From Limanda limanda (Eukaryota; Chordata; Actinopteri; Pleuronectiformes; Pleuronectidae), in contig NC_083649.1 in assembly GCF_963576545.1 (NCBI RefSeq), positions 9,801,146 to 9,865,145 on the forward strand: a stretch of DNA of 64,000 bases, written 5' to 3'. The translations under genes and the position numbers were made by a program. Positions 1-13,200 of the stretch are shown piece by piece. The notes below the pieces were generated by a model. It did no database searches, was not told the DNA's origin, and saw nothing but the letters and a program-made list of their open reading frames with translations. The stretch's first letter is position 1. Each line of letters starts with the position of its first letter.

Positions 1-3000
1 GCACATCCATCCTGTTTTTTGAGATGCTTCAGTTTGGTCGGAAGCTGTTGACCTAATGAATGACAGCACACTCCCGATGCCATGTGGAACAGCAAATAGT
101 CCTAACAACAGTCCTCAGATTTCTAGTGCTTCAGTTTGAAAATCAATCTGATTCACCAGATGGTTCATTTCACTGAACTACCCGGGAGAACTAAGTTGGG
201 AATTATTTGGAAAAAGTATGCTTGGCAGGTGATTGGAAAAACCATCTGTCCGTCGCCGTCAGTGCAGTCGCCAAAGCCAGTCGGGATAGGAGAGAGAAAT
301 CATTTTCCTGATTGAGAAAAGCCTTCAGTGCCGTTCTTTGCTTTTCTTTCAATGAAGGAATAATCTCCAGTTCTGATACAATTGAGGCCGAATCCACTAT
401 AGCTAACCTATGTATGAGCAGCTGTTGTTGTGAATGAACAGCCCTCTCCCTCTGAGACACGCCCGGAGCCTCCAGCAGGCGCTCACACATCGGACACTGA
501 CTGGTCCGAACCACTGTGGTTTCTCAAAAACCAGAAAATATTGGACCATTGGAAGTCTGACATTTATTTAATATGAATTTCCAATCCTCAGCCAACAAAA
601 TGCGATTTAAGATACTAGATAAATCTTTGTCTTACAGTTGTTAAATAGCGATAAAGTTTTTTTATATGATAGATCAATGAAGTAGCTTCAAGCCCCAACT
701 CTACTTGTAATCCACACCACTAACAAGAGTGTACCACTGAACTATTTTAGTGCTTAATAATCAAAACAGTTTACATCACTTGAATCAGCAAACAAACAAA
801 ACCCCTCTAGTGGTTCTTTAGATAAATTGTGAATTCTATTTACATGACCCTCAGTTAGTCATTGATAACAGATATGCACAATAGTCTAAAGCAAAAAAAA
901 ACCAAAACAAAATCTGTCAAGAAATCACGTAGTAATATAACGATGACATAAAGTTGTTCTCATTACCTCGTTGGATCCTTTGGGCTTCGACACTTTGACA
1001 GATTGTCGATGGTTTTATTTGATGACAGAGAAATCAATTTTCAAGTGTGTACGTGTGTGTGTGTGTTTGATTTGTCCTAACCATTTCTTCTAAACAGACG
1101 GTTATGCCTGCGTGTGCATTAGTGTTCACACTATCAATGTGCCCCCCCACTCTTGAGGCTTTTCAGCTGTGTGGGTTCAGCTTCTTTCAATCCCCACCTT
1201 GCTCTCTCTCTAATAAGAGAAAAGCCCTGGGGCCTGAACTGAGACAAGTCCGATGACATGACAGCGTCTGCAGCCATTGGGATAGCTCCGTGTGACTAAC
1301 CCTCTTTGTGACACTCTCTTAACTGTTTCAATTAATTGATAGGGACCGGGAGCAACAAGCAGAACCAGACAAATGGATTGACAGGAAGCAGCGGAAGTCG
1401 TGGCCTTAAGGCTCAGTGATACAAGAATACAAGAAACAAGAATTAAAATAAGGAGATCACACTTCTTATGAATGTGTGTTTCTAAATACAGGGACGCTCT
1501 GCAGATGCATTCATTGTATGACTGAGCAAGTGCAGTGAGTGGGGGGAGCGATGAAAGAAAAGAGGAGGTGATATCACACACAGGGCCCCAGGGCAGCCAG
1601 CTGAAACTCCCAGAGGTGGTAATGGGTCAGAGCAAATAAACGGTCCGACCACAGCTTGTCACTGTGATCAGCTGTGGTCACATTCACCTCGGTGTAGAAG
1701 TCAAGATATCTGGCATGTTGAGCTGTCAGCAGATATGGTGGCTGCAGATTGCCTGGTCGAATTTACGGTTGAGTTCACTCTGACTCTGCTGCGGCCCCCA
1801 ATGAGCCTGGTGATCCAACGGCTGAGTCTCCATCCATGTTGGTGTATTGGTCATTTATACGTCAAGGAAAATTACCAAATATATCAGTTCTTCATAAAAT
1901 GGAGGAATCTGGAGTCTATCACCCTCTTTGTGCCAATATTTCGGGGGCATCCAAACTCTTTTCCCTTGACTACAGATTCTGCAAATTCATTTTTTTTTAA
2001 GAGATTACAAATAAAATGGCATGAAATAAGGGGGTCAGCAAATTCAATATATGACTTTCATTTATATTAAATATGCAGTGTGGTGTAGCGTGCTCTTGTT
2101 CATCTGATCCACATCCACTTAATGATCTGTATGGGTGAGTCGGTGGCGTGAGCCTATGACAATGAGTGAATCATTCCAGGTGCATTACCAGAGCCCTGCT
2201 GACTGGAGTAAACACATTATGTTAAGATAATAATGAAATATAATGTGTTTGTTGAAGTGTGAAGCCTTATGCTTTGTACTGCGGCTCAGCTCTGTTCCAT
2301 TTGGAGGCAGCAATCGAACATAGCTGAATACGCCGTAGAATTGCACGTCCACAGTTAAATCATTGTATTTCATCAATGCCTTTACTTAGCACCACCCACA
2401 CTGGTGACCCCTTCATTCTGAGTGAGATCCAACACAAACCAGATATCACAACTAGCAAATGAAAGCGTCCAGTCCTTTTCACACCGGAGACATAAATACA
2501 CGGCTCCAATGACCCCAACTGAAAACAGATGACGCTGTAGTAGACAAACCCTTAGTCCCTCTTTTTAACTTTGCTTTTATTAGAGAGGGCCCTCCTGCAA
2601 AGAGGAGCCGGACCAGACGAAAGGAGTGTGTGTTTTGTGAGAGTGTGTACGCAGGTGGAAGTGTGTGTGTGTCTACTTCTGGGAGGACTCGAGTGTATAA
2701 ATGTGCCGTGGCAGCAGTGCCCACCGACTGGAGGCTATTCTAAATGAATAGCGCCATTCAGGGCGAGACATGAAGGAAACAAATTTGCACAGAACACTTC
2801 CTTTCCATGGAGGGTCCCAGCTGGTTGGCTGACTGGTTTGCCGGCTGCTTGGCAAGCTGACTGGTGTATGTGTGTCAGAGTAGGTACAGCGGGCGATAAG
2901 CTCTGCTCCTCTTTATTGCCCATCCGAGTGCCACGCTTGGAAAACAACTTCCTCATTGTTGCTCATAAATCAAAGGCACTAAACGCCGTTTCCAGCCCAA

Positions 3001-3881
3001 TTCCTATTTTTTTTCGAATGTGGGGCCGCGGCCATAACTTTGGTGTAATGATCATTCAATTACGGGCCACTCAGTCAGGAAGCAATGAAGACCGATATAA
3101 ACAGCGACCCCCCCTATCTATCACATTTCTCTCGGTGGCCTTGTGGGAATTGTTGCATCCGCCTCTGTTACCTCGTTTGTGTTTGCTCGCATCGATGCAC
3201 TCCTCACACGCGTGTCCCTGAATTTACATGAACATCAATGTGGCGTTTGGAAAATCCCGATAAGACAAATCGCTATCACACCAGAAACCTGCTCTCTGCT
3301 CCAGTCTTACTCTTAACATATACATGCCGTGTCTCCCTCTCCTACCATCCCTCACACTCAATTGCTTCCTCTATTTCTCACTTTATCTCCGTGTCACTCT
3401 TGCAGAAACACTCTCTCCCTCTCTCCCTCTACTTCCCCCTCTCCTGTGTCTGTTCTCTCCCCCCCCTTCCACGCCCATCTCTCTCTGCTTCCCCTGGTGA
3501 GCTGCCAGTACTCTGCTCCCTCTCTCATATAAGCCAGGACAGCCCAACAAGCAGAGTGCTGTCCCTCTACCTCATCTACTCAACATTAAGCGTCCGACCA
3601 CATCAGAGCAAGGATGAATCATGTCTGTGTAGGAATGTGTGTGTCTTTTTGTTGTGTTTATTCCCTCTGTAAACGTGTGTGTGAGCAATCTGGTGACTTG
3701 GGAAAAAATACAGTTAATGTGGCAGAGCAGCTTTGTCTAAAGAGAAATGGTCCCATCAACGAAAAGTCACAAGTTCAGTCGCTGCAAGAACCGACGTGAA
3801 TCTGTCACAGGGTGTAATTCCAGTCCCAAAGCAAGAGGCTCACTTACAGTCACTCCAGATGCAGTTATGACTTATTCACTA
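1..3881. other. Non-coding, no gene supported
   Basis: AT-rich DNA. It has a short GT tract near 1045-1065 and CT-rich low complexity at 3330-3490. One minus-strand open stretch of 103 codons (203-514) starts with GTG, has CPMC and no recognised domain, and is not accepted as a gene. Confidence 0.6.
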
Positions 3882-4201
3882 TTTAAATGTCCAGTGTTAA
3901 ATATAGGTGAAAGGGGTCTATTGGCAGAAATGGAATATAAAATAATCCTAGTGATATTTTCAATCTTCTTGAATGATCCCTTTATATTTAAATGCAGGAG
4001 CGGGTCTATATGGAGGACGCCATGTTTTTGACAGTAGCCCAAACTGGACAAACTAAACACCTTTTGAGTTTGTATGACAACTGAAGGCTACCACAGGTTC
4101 TCTTTCATGTTTGGAAGAGGAGGGTGAGGTGAGGGGGTATTTAGCTGCAACATTCAACTCCACCACTAGATGTCACTAAACTCTACACACTGAACCTTTA
4201 A
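3882..4201. mobile_element. Non-autonomous TIR element common in percomorph fish (about 320 bp)
   Basis: The right end (CTACACACTGAACCTTTAA) and the left end (TTAAATGTCCAGTGTTAAATA) are imperfect inverted repeats. The interior (GGTCTATTGGCAGAAAT, GGACGCCATGTTTTTGACAG, CACCACTAGATGTCACTAA) matches a repeat I recall as widespread in percomorph genomes. There is no ORF. The family name and exact target duplication are not assigned. Confidence 0.6.
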
Positions 4202-7200
4202 GTATCCTAAATAAAAGTATTAGTTACGAATAATCTAGAGGTGTAATGAACAATGACCACACTGCAGAACAGAACAGCACAGGCATGACATCTCTCTACC
4301 TGGCTTGGAAGCATCATTAAAACAAATTCTTATAAGTTAACAGTTTGAAAAACTCAACACACAAGAATAATATCGACAGTTCTTGTTTTCGAATGTGTTG
4401 TTTATTGATTCACAGGCAAAACAGCAAGAAATCTATAAGTATAGTTAAATTCATGCACTTTGTGCCAATGGATTCTTCTTCTTCTGCGGTGTGTATTATT
4501 GTGTGTGTTTGTATTCATGAGAATATTATTTTAATTGTGTTGTATTATTGCTCATGTGTTACTGCATCAAACAAAGAAAAATATCTGTGGTTCGATGAAA
4601 CTATAGTGTTCATCGATTTCATATGAGCCTCTGTTTCTAAGTCTACTGGGAAGATTTGTTATGTTTGAAAAAAGCTTGATTTGATTTTCTTTGTTGCTAT
4701 GGAATCAATTTAGACCGATCCATTCCTGAAGTGCAATTAATAAGTATTATTTTATCATTGTACATGGACACAAATGTTTTAGATGGCTCATTAAAATCCA
4801 GCAAGTGGAATCGATATAGTGTCCTGCATTAATATTAATAGAAATTATTGCTCTATAAGTCAAGATACAGTAATGAGCATATGACCATGGTGCCTCTTGC
4901 TGAGCCAAGATTCCCACACAGTCTCACACTCATGCATATGTTACATGCAGGTGAAACTTTTCATATATTAGATACCAGATATAAAAAAATAATTATTGCA
5001 ATAGCTGCATGCATTGTAGAAATTGAATTGATGGAAATCTCCGAAATCAATACAATTGGCCATAATTGAGCTTATTTGCCAACTCCGTCCCGAGTTGCCT
5101 TTCTCGACTACCTACCAACCGAAAAACCCACAGACATCTCACATTCATTATTATCATTATCATTATTATTCTAGTTATTTAATTTTGCCAGCAGCTAGCT
5201 CCTCTGGCAGGAGAAATGCCTCTGAGTGGTGTCAAAAGTATCTCCTGCATTACCACATCAGGCGGGGGAGGAGGTGGAGGTGTGAACTATCTGGCAGAGG
5301 TTCCCAGACAAGTTTCATGAGATCTTTTGCGAACATTTCTGGCAGCAAGGGGGACCGAATAAATTCATATTTTAAATTCAGCCCGGAACGGATTGCCAGC
5401 CTTCGCATCCAGGCTGAGCAGGAGCGCAGTATTACATCATACCAGTGCTCATTTGTGCCTGCAGATGTAGACAGATGTGAAACGGTGTAGGAGTATGTGT
5501 AGGTGTCTGTATTCATACACATGCTTGAATACGCTAAAATGTATCCCATAATTCTAAGAGGAAACCTGTAAGGCAGGATACTAGGGCCGCGTCTTTCTCC
5601 CTCTGCCTCTCTTTAACACACATGATACACACAGCTATCACCATTGACTTATTCTACCTCTGTTTCTCTTCTTTCTCTCTAACAGGGATACCGTCTAAAC
5701 CTCTCCTGCTGGAAATCACACACACACACACACACACTTTACATGCACACATACTACATGCACAATAAATAGATGACAGACGCTTGCCAAGCACTCTTTC
5801 ATGCCGCCTCAGTGCATTGTTTTTATTTTTACATCTTGGAAAGTGAGTGTTTTGAGGGCAGATGCACCAGCTCCTATTGCCAACCTGACCCGGGAGCCCG
5901 CAGCCTGTGGGAACCAGGCTCTGGAACGATTTCAAACAGGTACTGCATCTCTCTTCGTTCCCTCTCATTTCATCCCCACGTATTTGAGATAAAAAAGTTG
6001 GATGTCCATCCTTGGTCCCCTGCTAAAGTGGATGAGAGGGGGAGGTTGGTATGTAAAAGTTAAGAAAGCCAGGCTGCAGAACCAGAGGTAGAGAACTTTT
6101 TGTGATTTTTTTATTCTGTGTGCGTGCAATGAGCAGAACAACAAAATTTGCACGTGTTTAAAATGACGCATTCCCCTCCCTGGCATCTGAGGCAGAGAGT
6201 GTACCAGTTGCCCCGACTCCGGTCAGTGTGACCGACTCAAAAGAACTCTCTCGCTCTTTGTTCATCCTTCCGCTCTTCATTTCCCCCCCTCAAAAAAACA
6301 CACTCTTTTTTTGGTTCATGGGTTTAATTTCCCTCTGCTGATGGAGTACAGAGGATGTGGAGCTAAATCTTCAAAGATATTTTTACAGTGTGTACTGCAG
6401 ATAAATTGGCCCGGGTTAAATATTCAATGTCACGTGTATGTAACATTATGGAGAAATGTGCTCATGCAAATATAAAAAAATAGACGTTTTATGCACACAC
6501 ACACACATCACCTACTCTTTATTTTTTTCTGAAATGTTCATATTAACATGTTTCTATGTCCTGTAGCGTTAATTAAGTCGTTACAGCTAAAAGCTGCTGT
6601 GATCCATTTCGGGAAGAAACCCTGAAAAATGCATTACCTGCATACAAAGGAGAAAGACAGAAAGTAATCTACTGCATGTGTAAAACCATAAGCATCAGGT
6701 TATCTCGGCAGTAACCTGTCTTTGGAGAGATTTAGGCCTTTTCATTCCAACACTGATACATTTTTCTTTATATCTTAATTGTTTCCATTGTAATCATCTT
6801 AATTGGAGTTAAATCATTATCTCCTGAGATGGAAGCTCTGGCTTCTGGTCTTCTTCATAAAAAAAAAAGAAAAACCTGCATTAAACAGAAAGCTAAAGCT
6901 ATCATCATCAATTATACCAAATGCCAAAACGTATTCATTAATAATCCACTTGGGTGGATTTGCATATGATTATGCACTGTTTCCAATTAAGTAGAGAGGG
7001 TAACATGTTCAAGCCATGTGGCGTCTAAATATAAGCTGCGTGTTTGCTTCCTCATGACATCCATCATCCACGAGGACGCTCTCATTAAAGGTGTCTCTTA
7101 TTAACACAGGCACCTTTTTTTGTAAATGAAAAGCCTGCAGAGTGTGCCAAAGGATTACACACGCCCTGGAATCTGTGCACTTCCTCTGGTTCTTCAGCTG

Positions 7201-10200
7201 ATGTCTGAAAGAATTGTCACACAGACTATAAAAAAACAACTGTACAGTGACTGGAAAGGGCCCCTGTTTTCTCGATGACGAAGTGGTTTTGTTTTCTACT
7301 TCTTTAATAGAGTATTATGATTTTTATGTTTAATTCTACTTGGGGAATTCATCTTTTCATTTGTGGTAATGCAATTATGTTTACATCTCATGAGCACTTT
7401 GATTTGTGAACAGAGAAGCATGGTTCAACATCAGTGATAGATCAATAGTGCATGGTTACAACTGGTCATCTTAAACATCATTTTTTCTTCTTTTTTTTGG
7501 AAGAATAAATATATGCAATGAAATCAATAAATGTAATATAGACTCTAGTTGGAGAGTCAAAATTGGGATCTGTTGCTTCAAACCATTAACTGATGCTGCA
7601 AAGCTTTAATGGTCTGGTCGCAAGCAAGCAATTCTATCGCCAGACAAGACCGTACGTATTTGACAAATCTGTAAAAACTGAGCAGTGCCAAGGATTTTAA
7701 ATTGTTCGCTTTCTTTATCTATGTGCATGGCAGCTAATGATGTGACTAAGGCAAAGTTTAGTTTACGCCACTGAAACTCGGAGGGGTCACGGTTAACAAT
7801 GAAAATCTCACCTTATTATCGGACACACGACTGTGAAACTTTGTTGAGTCAACATTGGAATGAAGTGTAACGATGGCCTTGTGTTGTCAGTTTGTGGAGC
7901 GCAGAGAGGATTTGTTCATTTTGAAGACCTGTTGTCGCATGTTACTTCTCCCCCTATGTGTGCACCAGGGGACTCAAATATTACAGTGGTGTCAGACTGT
8001 GTGACCCTTCCTCCCTCATTCTCCGCTCCATTCATCACCCTCCTCTCCCTCCGTCTGTGAGGCAGAGGCTGAAGAGACAGGGCACCTCAGCTCGTGTTGC
8101 CCTGTGTGTCAGCCTCTGCTGTGGGAAAAGCTGAACTCAGGCCGCCACACGACTGCCGGCTCTACCACCCAGTGGAGCCCTGGAAAAACTGACGACCTCC
8201 CACCTCCAGGAGTGGTGTGTTTTCTGCAGGACATACTTCAGTCGAATAGTAAAAGAGAAATAAGCTGTGTGTGGTTGTGTGGGTGTGCGTGTGTGCAGTA
8301 TTTTTTTTTACACGACTGGGCTCATTTGCTTTTATCAGCGACCCGTTTGATCTGCCCTCTGACCCCCAGCCTAGCTGCTCAGCTCCATCGCACCACTGGG
8401 AAAAGCGCACTTGCATGACCTCCAGCCCTTTATTTGCTTGTTAGGGGTGTTGAATGTAGAAGGTTGTGAACTCCATAGGAATATAGAAGTACATCGCTAT
8501 GGTGACTGCAGCCATAAACCGGTCTTCAGTCACCTCGTCTCATGTCATTCCACAGGCAAGAGATTTTTCGATTCTTTCATTTAGCCGGGTTCTAATTCGT
8601 TTCCACACTGTCCTTACGCCTAGAAACTGCGGACACAATTTAGAAGACAATGAATGCTTATCGTTGTTATTTTCTTTGTGTATATTTTGTGAATATTATT
8701 AAGTATTTCTGTAGGTTGCTATTTGTATTCCAACTGTATAACCCTGCTTGATGATCTGCGTTAGCCATACTGGTTTGAATGACAAACCACAACTTTTGTA
8801 ATGTGGGAGTTTAGTTCCTCCCCCTGTGCTCTGTGTACACGTCGCTCTCTAATAGTTTCTATTGTCACGATGAAAGCCTGCTTTGTTGCAACATTAAAAA
8901 AGTTATTTGCATATTCAGGTGTTTTGCCCCCCAGAATTTATGAAGAAGATAAAATATAGTCCTTCAAATAAATCGCCTAAATTAGCTCCTACTCACTTTT
9001 CCCACAGAATTGTATATTACTGTATTCAATAAAGACAATTACGTTTTTTGCTCTCCTCCCAAGTCTTCTTGTGTAAAACTACCATTCTGTGTTTTAAAGT
9101 AACAAGCTGGGCTCTGCTCCTAGTGGGATTTTGCAAATACAGTCTTTGTTGTAAGATAGTGAAGATGCAGTCTCTGAAGGCCTCCTTAGCCGTGTGTTCT
9201 TTTTATTATTGTTGCCTCTATTTGTGTTGTGTGACATGTATGGATAAAAAAAACAACAACAACCATAAACCCGATTACATTTCTGGATAATTACTGTACC
9301 ACGTCTTTGTAAGGAAGCTCACAGTTGTTTTAAATGATCCACTTTCACTTGTTATCATCCACCGCACAGTATGATCATTCTCATTTCACACATGAATGCT
9401 ACGACTCCTTTACTTGCAATTATCATAGTAATGATGTGATATGAGGTGTCGTTTGTGGTCAGTGACTCACGTGTTTATGTAACTCACTAACTCATTCTGT
9501 TTCCTCTCTCTGAATGGGTTACACTTCAGTAAACCTGCAGCGTTTGTTGCTTTACTACTTCGCTTACTCACACAAACAAACATTTTTTTTTACTTTGCAA
9601 TATAAACACGAACACGTACACAAGGAGTGCATGCCCTGCGTCGGCCGGAGCTTTTTGCCACAGAGGCATTTAGCCCTGAGGGAACGTGAGTCTCTAACCC
9701 CAGCAGTGTTAAGTCTCCATTCATCCACCCAGAGTGGTGTAACCCACATCCTCTCACTCTGCTTTCATTCCTCCACACTAAGAGCAGCCGGCAGGCAGAA
9801 ATAACCGGAGATCTGAAAGAAAGAAGGCGAAAAAGGACATTTTATCATCCAACTTCCTGTTCTATTCTGATGCAAACGCATGTGCTTCCAGACCTCTCTT
9901 AGTCTGGGTCACCATAGCCAATCACAAAAGGGTAGAGTGCCACCTATTGGTGCACAACCTGAATCCTCTCCCTCTCCTCTCCATCACCTCCTATCCCATC
10001 TCCCTCCTCCCACACACGCGCTGGCACTCGACTCCTACACACTGACTCACCATATGTTTTTACACATGCACAGAGAAAAGAATCACAGTTTGAGCACACG
10101 CTGTCACCGCACGTACACTCGCTGACTGACGTCTCGCTGCATGTGTGTATGTGAGCACGCACGCAGCACTGAAATGCACAGAATCACAGCAGACGGATTT

Positions 10201-13200
10201 ATTCCAATGCGAAAGCTGACAAATACTCACAAGTCAGAGATAATCATCAAATTAATGAAATGCAAAACTCATTTGATGGTTAATCGGTGCTCGAATTGAG
10301 TTACACAGATAAACAAATATAACGAGAACATTTGTCATGTTTGTGTCAAGCAACCGTGAAGCACGATAATCTGTCTCAATAACGTTGCATAAATCTTGGT
10401 GTCAAGATGTATTGATCATTTAGTTTACCGTAGGAACTCAAAACCTGTTTATTAAATTGAATACATAGTATACAACGAGGAAAACATTTCAATTTGTATT
10501 AATAATGTGTTATTTATAATAAATTATACAATTAAAAAAAAATAGTACTTAATTGAAGTCAAAGTTATCAAACTGAAGAAACAAAACAATAAAACAACAC
10601 ATTTAAGTGTCTACAATGAAATAAATATGACAATGTAATCTGTAGTGCAAGGTTAAAGAGTATCTCATGTCTAAGGCTTTAAAAACAAGTTTTTCTTTTA
10701 ATGCAAAAGTATTGCTCAGTATTTACTGTGTTAAAGTGAAATTTATACTCAGAAGAATTTAAAGTTACCCAGATAGAATCATTAAGTGAAGACCCTTTTA
10801 AGCACCTAAACTGTATCTTGTTTTTCTCTTAAGCCCAATTTATATGTATCACTTGAATTCATCCTGTGAAGGTGCTCGGCTTCTGCAGTCATGGTGATGC
10901 AACTCTGGGAGGAATAGGTGTTAGAACAAGGATGATACGTGTAGGCAGAGACAAAGGAGGGCGGCTTATTCTGCTGACCTTTGACCGCCAGGAAAAAAAT
11001 CCGGTATACACACGCACACACACACACACACACACACACGCACAAACACACACATCTACACATATGCTCCCCACACACACACAGCCAGCAGAGTGAGTGC
11101 GGGCGTTGCTGTGTCTCAGCGCCCCTCCACTGGTAACGATTTTCACAGCGCTGTCAGCACACACCATATTAACTCCATGAGATTCGCTCAAATGCCAGCT
11201 CGTCACATGCAGTGTGATTCATCAACTTTCCACAACGTCAACCCGGGTGAGACGGGGCGGAGGCAGAGGGAAACATGAGGATATATGCAAAGATGGAAAA
11301 AGGCGAGAGAAAAGTAGGAGAGGAAACTAACTAGTGGATGGAGAGAAAAACAGAAGGAGTGATTTATAAAGAAGTAAAAGGAGGGAGGGGGACAGAGGAT
11401 TGGAAAAAATTAATAAGGAAAAGGGGCACAGGAGCAGAACTCCAGCTCGCTTGTGACTGACAGATGTTTGAGAAGAAACACATAGAGACTCACATAGATG
11501 GGAAACATACTCAAGGCTTCTTTCTGTGTCTGTGTGACAGAACCACAGAAACTCTGGCGCTGGTGTTTTGTTCGGAGGTGCCGGCTGAATCGCATCTCAT
11601 TTCGTTCCATCTCCTTTTTCCTCTGAAGGATGTAATGTGGTGTCATGCACGCCGATCTCAAATTCCATTTGCTGCTTATTCGCAGTACAGTGTATGAAAC
11701 AACGCTTGAGGTTTCCCCCTGAAGCAGAGTGTCTTGAATGGCGCTATCCCATCTCAGCGGCTGATACGTGCATTTGGAAAACATATGGGCCTGAGAGTGC
11801 TTTGAAGATCATTGATCCGGTGAGGCTTGTGGTCCTTATGCAGTCGATGTCTCATCGACCCAGGGAGAAAATACTCAGTGACACAAATATCTGAAGGAAC
11901 TCATCACACCTGAGTGACTCTCAGGGCTTCACCTGGAAGAAAGGGAGAGCTTCCTCTTTAGACTGATGACAGCATCAATTATGAGTCTTACAAATGGTTT
12001 CCTTCAAAAACATGGGAATTTCCCCTGGAGTTAATCTTTGGCCACTGCAGAAGGAAAACACTGATAATACACCAGCGGGGAGAATTGGCGTCATACATGA
12101 AGACTTGTATGTTCTTGTCCTAAATGTCCTAATACTGGGGGGGTGCTAGTAATAAAGGGAATTAAACTGCATTTTCCTAATTTGAATTTTCAGTTACTTG
12201 TGTAAAGAATCAATATAATTAACTCAACATAGAATTTAAAATGTGACTTTTTCTTTGGGTTCTCGCCCCATTATGAAATAACAAAAAAAGAAACTAATTA
12301 TTAAATCTTCACAATTCTAAACCATTAGTGTAGAATTTGCAAAACTCAACCATGGTCTGCGTTTAGCCCCAGAAACCCTCCTGTGTGATTCAGCTCAGTC
12401 TGCTCCATCACGGTGGGGCCTATGTACAGACCCAGTCACGTCTCATGAAAATATATTTCCTGTTTGATTTGATGAGGAACATCCTGTTCTGATTAGACCT
12501 GCACACGGGGGACGGTTAAAAATAACCAGAGAATCAGTGACAGACGACCTCTTTCAATCCACTCCAGAGCTCCACACACTCCTGGAATGGAAATACCACC
12601 CTGGGAAAATGAGGAGAATTTCAGGATTCCAGTCAGATCCAAAATATAGACTTTGAATAGATTATAACTCTTAAATGTGTCCGTTGTTCTCTTCAGGCAT
12701 AGTAATAGATATAGGGAATAATTATCATTGTGCAGTGCATGTTACGAATATATTATATCAGGTGATCACTACAAAGTTGAACCAGGCTCCATTTATTAAA
12801 ACACGAGCTACACATTCTTTATTGCATGCGAGTCAGGCAGCAGGAGAGCACTTCTAAGTTTGTGCTAAACTTCTAAGCGTTCAACACGTATTTGAGTTGA
12901 GGCAGCAAGTCTGACATTCAGCTGAGGCTGTAGAGACAATATATCAAACTGATGGTGCTTTTGCAAACTGATAGAAGCAATTGTTGCTCCATTCCAGTTT
13001 CTTATTTTCACACAAACACCATGTGAATCAATAAACACATTGCAATTGTGACTCATGTTGTCACATAGGCTGCTCTGCTGTTTATTCTTCTAATATTGAC
13101 ATATATGCCTTTACAAGTTCTGATTGCAAAATATAAAACACATTAATAAAAGTATTCTTTCAACCATGATTAATAAACTGGACTTAGCCTCTGGTAAACT

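Noticed and set aside
203..514. 103-codon minus-strand open stretch with a CPMC motif
   Set aside because: Starts at GTG rather than ATG, has an in-frame stop 12 nt upstream, and no domain is recognised; possibly a decayed repeat ORF.
5056..5490. 144-codon plus-strand open frame
   Set aside because: Begins in AT-rich repeats (TCATTA units) and matches no family I know; a conserved non-coding element is as likely.
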